A stretch of DNA of 64,000 bases from an uncultured Prevotella sp. (GTDB taxonomy: Bacteria; Bacteroidota; Bacteroidia; Bacteroidales; Bacteroidaceae): assembly GCA_905233245.1 (NCBI GenBank), contig CAJODK010000001.1, positions 62,001-126,000 on the forward strand, given 5' to 3'. The position numbers and the translations under genes were made by a program. This document shows, one piece after another, positions 60,188-64,000 of this stretch; position 1 is the first letter of the stretch, and every line of letters begins with the position of its first letter. The notes beneath the pieces are model-generated. The model searched no databases and was not told where the DNA came from. It saw only the letters and a program-made list of their open reading frames with translations.

Positions 60188-60201
60188 CCAATAAACATTA
60201 G

Positions 60202-60246
60202 AGCGGAGCTGACCTTGATAAGGTTGGTTCCGATTTGCTTTTGCTC
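60202..60246 (+). repeat. 45-nt hairpin module, copy B
   Basis: AGCGGAGCTGACC (60202-60214), loop TTGATAA, GGTTGGTTCCGA (60222-60233), then TTTGCTTTTGCTCT. It matches copy A at 22501 at nearly all positions except the loop. Confidence 0.8.
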
Positions 60247-60302
60247 TTTATCACGTCTTTTCGCGCACGTACGCGCGCAATATTTTTGCAAATTAAACTA
60301 AA

Positions 60303-60361
60303 ATCCTCCACTCGCCATCTGGAAAGCGCATAAATACTGGGCTTGTCGAGTGGTGGAGGAT
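60303..60361. repeat. Hairpin preceding composite element B
   Basis: ATCCTCCACTCG (60303-60314) pairs with CGAG-TGG-TGGAGGAT (60347-60361, TGG bulged), followed by another TGGTGGAGAGTGGAGG repeat. Confidence 0.7.
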
Positions 60362-60448
60362 TGGTGGAGAGTGGAGGTTTTTGTCCAAAATCGTATAAAA
60401 AAGTTGGGAGAAAATGGGCAAAAATAGAAAAAAAATGATGTTGGTTGC

Positions 60449-60570
60449 GGGCGCTAAGCGCCCATCTGCGGGTACTTAGCGCCTACGTGCGGGTGCTAAG
60501 CGCCTAGATGTAGGCGCTTAGCAACTGCAAGTAATCCGAGTCGGATTGCACGCCCTTGCTATGCTAGGGC
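60449..60570. repeat. Composite element copy B: 4 x 21-nt units, palindrome, 19-nt hairpin
   Basis: Units at 60449-60469, 60470-60490, 60491-60511 and 60512-60532; the second is identical to the second unit of copy A. They abut the same palindrome AATCCGAGTCGGATT (60533-60547) and a 19-nt hairpin (60552-60570) with arms GCCCT/AGGGC and core TGCTATGCT, the reverse complement of the core in copy A. Confidence 0.93.
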
Positions 60571-60616
60571 GCGCTGTTGCTTAGCAATAGACTTTTATTG
60601 CTTAGCGACAAGAGAA

Positions 60617-60651
60617 AGAGCGACACTGAGATATAATCTCGGTGTCGCTCT
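60617..60651 (-). terminator. Intrinsic terminator after the GH28 gene
   Basis: 14-bp stem (60617-60630 with 60638-60651, AGAGCGACAC core, one G-T pair), 7-nt loop, then TTTCTCTT on the minus strand. Confidence 0.85.
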
Positions 60652-60654
60652 AGC

Positions 60655-60690
60655 TTATACCTTTGACCTTAGACTTTAGACCTTAGACCC
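60655..60690. repeat. Short tandem repeat at the end of the GH28 gene
   Basis: TTATACCTTTGACCTTAGAC, then TTTAGACCTTAGACC: units of about 7-8 nt, the same AGACCTT type as in hemW. Confidence 0.75.
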
Positions 60691-60691
60691 T

Positions 60692-62074
60692 TTAGAATTT
60701 CTTCAGCGTGACATTCTTGACATTCACGAGGCAGTTGGGGTCGATGTCGCTATTGACGTCGGTGTAGCCGATGGTGCAGTCGGTGATGTCGATGTCATGC
60801 ACGGTGCCTGGTGCGCCATTGGCATAGATGCCTACTTTAGCACGGTTGCAGGTGACACGGGAGATGTGTATGTCCTGGAATTCTGGCACCCAGTCGGTAC
60901 CGCTGGCACCCTCAGTCTTGTAGATGGCTTCGTTGATATAGTCGGTCTGGAAACCTATGGCTTCGTCCTTGACCCTGTCCATGAGGATGTCCCAGATGTA
61001 TATCTTGCTGGTCTTGCCGCCACGGCTGGTGAAACTCTTGAAGCGCAGGCCTGTCTCGGTGTTTACGAGCACATTATTATATGCGCATACTCTGTCGATG
61101 CCTGCAGCAAACTCAGAACCGAGGACGAGGCCGCCGTGTGCATAGTCCACGATATTGTCGGCGATGACTACGTCGCTCATGGGTTTGTGGTCGAAGGCGT
61201 GCTTACCGGTGGCTGCCTTGAGGGAGATGCCGTCATTGCCGCAGTCGATGAGGTTGTTGACAATGAGCACCTGCTGGCTGGTTTTAGCTACGATACCGTC
61301 ACCATTCTGTGCGTTCCATGGGCAGTTGAGCTTGACGCCATCAACGATGAGGTTCTGACAGTCTTCGAGTTCGAGGTGGAACTTAGGTGAGTCAACGATG
61401 GAAACACCGCTGATGAGCACGTTCTGACAACCCTTGACGAAGACTACTGACTGACGCAGTGCTTCCTGCTGTGATATGGCTTCTGCGAAATTGGGCAGAC
61501 CAATGAGATTGTAAGGATACCAGATGGTCTCCTTACCCTTCACTGCTGTGATGCCTCCGAGTGCGAGCAGCTGCTGCCATTCTGTCTCTGAGTACTTGGA
61601 ACGCTTGGCGGCGCGCCAGTATGTGCCATTGCCATTGATGATGCCCTCACCAGTGATGGAGACATTCTTGCAACCCATAACGGAGATACCGTGCATGGGT
61701 TTGGTAGCACCTGGCTTCATGTGCTTAGTGCGGTCGGGTGTGAGCACGATGACTGCATTCTTGGCGAGATGCAGGTTTATGCCTGACTTAAGGGAAATAG
61801 GGGAGGTTAGCCACATGCCTGCTGGCACATAGACCTGACCGCCTCCCTTGGCAGCCTGACGGTCGATGGCGTCCTGAAGGACCTTGGTACAGTCATAGAC
61901 ACCGTCGCCCACTGCTCCGAGGTCCTTGATATTGAGACTCGAACCGCTGATGACTGGTGCGCTGACCTGTGCCATATCACTGATGGGAAGGTTCTTGTAG
62001 TAGTTGCTGTAATCTGCCGCTGAAATCGTAGCAGCGGAGAGTAGTAATACTAATGATAATAAGTAGTGTTTCAT
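60692..62074 (-). CDS. Glycoside hydrolase family 28 (polygalacturonase-like)
   Basis: 460 aa with signal peptide (LLSLVLLLSAATISAADYS). The right-handed beta-helix opens with the pectate-lyase-3-like segment NIKDLGAVGDGVYDCTKVLQDAID. Family sites visible: NGDGIV (about 257-262, NxD motif), DCGNDGISLK (about 276-285) where GH28 normally has GDDC, and YAHGGLVLGSE (about 310-320, for GHGxxxGS). The second Asp of the DD pair is kept, the first is Asn279. It may therefore be a hydrolase with altered chemistry or specificity. It has its own promoter and terminator. Confidence 0.88.
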   Translation of the reverse strand: MKHYLLSLVLLLSAATISAADYSNYYKNLPISDMAQVSAPVISGSSLNIKDLGAVGDGVYDCTKVLQDAIDRQAAKGGGQVYVPAGMWLTSPISLKSGINLHLAKNAVIVLTPDRTKHMKPGATKPMHGISVMGCKNVSITGEGIINGNGTYWRAAKRSKYSETEWQQLLALGGITAVKGKETIWYPYNLIGLPNFAEAISQQEALRQSVVFVKGCQNVLISGVSIVDSPKFHLELEDCQNLIVDGVKLNCPWNAQNGDGIVAKTSQQVLIVNNLIDCGNDGISLKAATGKHAFDHKPMSDVVIADNIVDYAHGGLVLGSEFAAGIDRVCAYNNVLVNTETGLRFKSFTSRGGKTSKIYIWDILMDRVKDEAIGFQTDYINEAIYKTEGASGTDWVPEFQDIHISRVTCNRAKVGIYANGAPGTVHDIDITDCTIGYTDVNSDIDPNCLVNVKNVTLKKF

Positions 62075-62109
62075 CTATTTTTTCTCTTGTTTAGTTAGTA
62101 TTCATCATG

Positions 62110-62140
62110 CAAAGTTACATATTTTTTTCAAAAAAACAAA
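62110..62140 (-). promoter_or_regulatory. Promoter of the GH28 gene
   Basis: Minus strand TTTG (62140-62137), 19 nt, TAACTTTG (62117-62110); leader about 30 nt. Confidence 0.82.
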
Positions 62141-62163
62141 TTTTTACATAAAAAATCTGCATT

Positions 62164-63336
62164 TTATTCTAAATATATAAGGTCACTGAGTACATCGTCA
62201 CTGATATAGAGTCCTTCGCGGGTGAGGTGCAGACGACCGTCATCGATGGCTAGATAACCATGCTGAATGCCCTCTTGGGAGGTTTGCAGTAGATAGCTGC
62301 GGAAGGGTTCGGAGAGGGCATCTATAGCTATTCCTTCACGTGTGCGTAATGCTGTAGTAATAAGGTCGTTGTAGTGCTTTGACTCATCAATAGGTTCAAA
62401 GGTCAAAGGTTGAGGGTCAAAGGTCGAAGGTCTAAGGTCTGAGGTCAAAAGTGTTATATAATCCTTCAGACTATCTGGATTCCAGGAGCGGGTGGTGAGG
62501 TCGTAGGAGTGAGCGGAGGCTCCGAGTCCGAGGTATGGGATGTCGCGCCAGTAGTTGGAATTGTGAACGGAACGTCGGCCTGGCAGTGCGAAATTGGATA
62601 TCTCATAGTGCTCGTAGCCTGCTGCGGTAAGGGTGTCGATGAGGGTGTAGTACATGGAGCGGGAAGTCTCTTCGTCTATCTCAGAGACCTTACCGTCGAG
62701 GAGCATGCGATGGAGCGGGGTGCCTTCCTCGTACATGAGGGAGTAGGCAGAGATGTGCTCAGGACGCAGGGCGAGGGCGCTACGGAGGTCAGTGAGCCAG
62801 TCGGAGAGTGTCTCGTCAGGGAAACCGAACATGAGGTCGATGCTTATATTGCTGATGCCTCCTTCACGTAGCATCTGAACGGCAGGAGCTATCTGCGATG
62901 AATGGTGACGACGGCGGAGGAAGTGCAGCCTGTCGTCGGAGAAGCTCTGCACGCCCATAGACACTCTGTTGACACCCAGCGCTCTCATCTCGCTGACGAG
63001 AGTAGGGGTGATGTCGTCGGGATTGCACTCCATAGTGAATTCCTCGATTTTATCGATGTCGATGGAGAATTCCTCGCAGATGGTGTCGACGATGTCACGC
63101 AATAGCGGCATGGGGAACAGCGAGGGTGTACCGCCACCGAAGTAGAAGGTTTTAATGGAGGTAAAGTGGAGGTAATGGGAAGGTAATGAGGAGAAGAAGT
63201 TGCGACGAGAGTGAATCTCCGCTTTGACCGCCTCGGCATACTGCCGGAAGAGGGACTCCTGGCCCACGGTGGAGTAGAAACCGCAGTAGATGCAACGGCT
63301 GGCGCAGAAGGGAATATGCAGGTAGATGCCAGCCAT
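62164..63336 (-). CDS. hemW: HemW-like radical SAM protein (coproporphyrinogen III oxidase-like)
   Basis: 390 aa. HemW binds heme and is thought to hand it to respiratory enzymes. The cluster motif is CASRCIYCGF (CxxxCxxC), preceded by GIYLHIPF, and the family pieces TFYFGGGTPSLF, ECNPDDI, VSMGVQSF and ISIDLMFGFPDET follow. The characteristic HNSNYWRDIPYLGLGASAHS is present. The single cysteine after YC of true coproporphyrinogen oxidase is absent (CGF), as in HemW. A segment (about residues 296-315) is encoded by a GACCTTT-type tandem repeat. Confidence 0.94.
   Translation of the reverse strand: MAGIYLHIPFCASRCIYCGFYSTVGQESLFRQYAEAVKAEIHSRRNFFSSLPSHYLHFTSIKTFYFGGGTPSLFPMPLLRDIVDTICEEFSIDIDKIEEFTMECNPDDITPTLVSEMRALGVNRVSMGVQSFSDDRLHFLRRRHHSSQIAPAVQMLREGGISNISIDLMFGFPDETLSDWLTDLRSALALRPEHISAYSLMYEEGTPLHRMLLDGKVSEIDEETSRSMYYTLIDTLTAAGYEHYEISNFALPGRRSVHNSNYWRDIPYLGLGASAHSYDLTTRSWNPDSLKDYITLLTSDLRPSTFDPQPLTFEPIDESKHYNDLITTALRTREGIAIDALSEPFRSYLLQTSQEGIQHGYLAIDDGRLHLTREGLYISDDVLSDLIYLE
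62390..62455 (-). repeat. In-frame short repeat inside hemW
   Basis: On the minus strand seven units of the type GACCTCA GACCTTA GACCTTC GACCTTTGACC and further, coding for TSDLRPSTFDPQPLTFEP. Confidence 0.92.
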
Positions 63337-63340
63337 AGGG

Positions 63341-64000
63341 CTACATGGAGTAAGCGAAACCGACGGAGAGGTATTCCTTCAACTGCCAGAGGGTAGAGGT
63401 CGTCTTGCTGACGGAGTCGTCGAAACGTGGGTAGATGAAGAGATTGGCGGAGATGTAGCGATTAAACTGGAATGTGAGGGTATTCTCCCACTCCAGGAGC
63501 GTATTCTTATAGGTAGTATAGATATAGAAGCGCGTCTGCCACTTGAAATTGTCGAACGGTTTCCATGTCACCTCAGCATTAATCAGCGAACCGAAGTCAT
63601 TGCGCGTATGCTTGCCTTCATCGACACCGAAACGGGTCTCGAGGTCAGCACGGTCAATATACGTCAGACGGTAAGAGAAAGGAGCGAAGAGGATATTGCC
63701 GGTGAGTTTCTTTTGCAGTGCCTCCACTACGTAGTTCATACCGAGTGAGATATTGAGATTGAATGGCGACATAAAGTCAGAATAGACGGTTTTATCGTTG
63801 TTCTTCAGACCTTTGGTAAACTGCGTATTGGCGATGAGCTGGGCAGCATAGTACCACCGCTTGTGGGCCCGCAAAGAGAACTGCGTGGTATAGCGTATGA
63901 GGTCCTCGTTGGTCTTGAAATTGTTGACGGTGTCAGCATCGGTGCTTTGGAAACCCAGTTTGAGTTCGAGTTTATTGTCCCACTTGACGCGCTGCTTGTT
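63341..64000 (-). CDS. DUF3078-like outer-membrane protein, C-terminal part (cut by window edge)
   Basis: The frame is open to the window end (first visible residues NKQRVKWDNKLELKLGFQST). About 219 residues are visible. They show alternating beta strands with aromatic girdles (WYYAAQLIANTQF, FMSPFNLNISLGMNYVVE, ILFAPFSYRLTYID, FKWQTRFYIYTTYKNT) and end in FAYSM. Bacteroidetes DUF3078 proteins have this beta-barrel-like pattern and the SPFNLN-type segment. The function is unknown. The start and signal peptide lie outside the window. The stop is 4 nt upstream of hemW, so the two may be cotranscribed. Confidence 0.8.
   Translation of the reverse strand, partial: NKQRVKWDNKLELKLGFQSTDADTVNNFKTNEDLIRYTTQFSLRAHKRWYYAAQLIANTQFTKGLKNNDKTVYSDFMSPFNLNISLGMNYVVEALQKKLTGNILFAPFSYRLTYIDRADLETRFGVDEGKHTRNDFGSLINAEVTWKPFDNFKWQTRFYIYTTYKNTLLEWENTLTFQFNRYISANLFIYPRFDDSVSKTTSTLWQLKEYLSVGFAYSM

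Larger units (their letters stand above)
60188..60691. other. Gene-free gap before the GH28 gene
   Basis: About 500 nt without a coding frame. It holds hairpin module copy B (60202), an imperfect hairpin (60303-60361), composite element copy B (60449-60570), a strong terminator (60617-60651) and a short tandem repeat (60655-60690), each listed separately. Confidence 0.75.

Overview
The window looks like a chromosomal segment of a Bacteroidales bacterium, most likely Prevotella or a close relative (inference). The support is: many promoters of the Bacteroidetes type (TTTG, about 19-20 nt, then TAnnTTTG), a type IX secretion (T9SS) type B sorting domain, a BspA-like DUF285 protein, the Na+-pumping decarboxylase set, and polygalacturonase and xylose genes. 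No rRNA, tRNA, CRISPR array, insertion sequence or prophage was recognised.

Layout. 1-4.7 kb: 3' part of lon, then tgt, an LptF/G-type permease and a DEAD-box helicase, tightly packed. 4.7-8.9 kb: a repeat-rich gap, an exported GHL10-type hydrolase divergent from a CstA-like carrier, and a small outer-membrane barrel. 9.0-16.4 kb: one long plus-strand run (nadC, rfbD, rfbC, a frameshifted rfbB, ffh, folD, Na/Pi cotransporter). 16.4-25.3 kb: a minus-strand run (hemolysin III, acyl-ACP ligase/acyltransferase fusion, prmC, sulP, then an AlkD-like gene and a dipeptidyl peptidase III), split by a 0.75 kb gap with a 6S-like RNA and a composite repeat. 25.4-31.7 kb: plus-strand HU/SPOR, FHA and AGCS genes, then a biotin-dependent decarboxylase set (gamma, alpha, beta). 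31.7-40.1 kb: minus-strand nrnA-like, thiL, punA, lpxK, uvrA, barrel and binding-protein genes. 40.2-50.4 kb: a T9SS cargo protein, then minus-strand xylA-xylB, nadD, mdh, fabD, rplI-rpsR-rpsF, aqpZ, a His-rich membrane protein and proS. 50.6-56.4 kb: plus-strand small protein, acyltransferase, split amidase, small protein and YgiQ. 56.4-60.7 kb: an AT-rich accessory patch (toxin-antitoxin pair, leader RNA, BspA-like protein, lipoprotein and a degraded relative). 60.7-64 kb: GH28, hemW and a partial DUF3078-like gene.

The most unusual content is repetitive DNA. First, short tandem repeats (about 6-9 nt units) sit in frame inside conserved housekeeping genes (acyl ligase twice, prmC, dpp3, ygiQ, hemW) and form the ends of others (xylB, GHL10), while the same kind of repeat also occurs between genes. 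Second, three intergenic arrays each hold exactly four degenerate 21-nt units; two of them (near 22.7 and 60.5 kb) belong to a larger composite element that includes a 45-nt hairpin module, a 15-nt palindrome and a 19-nt hairpin whose core is inverted between the copies. A 32-bp perfect inverted repeat overlaps the 3' end of the GHL10 gene. Other points for follow-up are the rfbB lesion, a uvrA with no usual start codon, a Tgt lacking the zinc cysteines, and a terminator-ending leader in front of the BspA-like gene.
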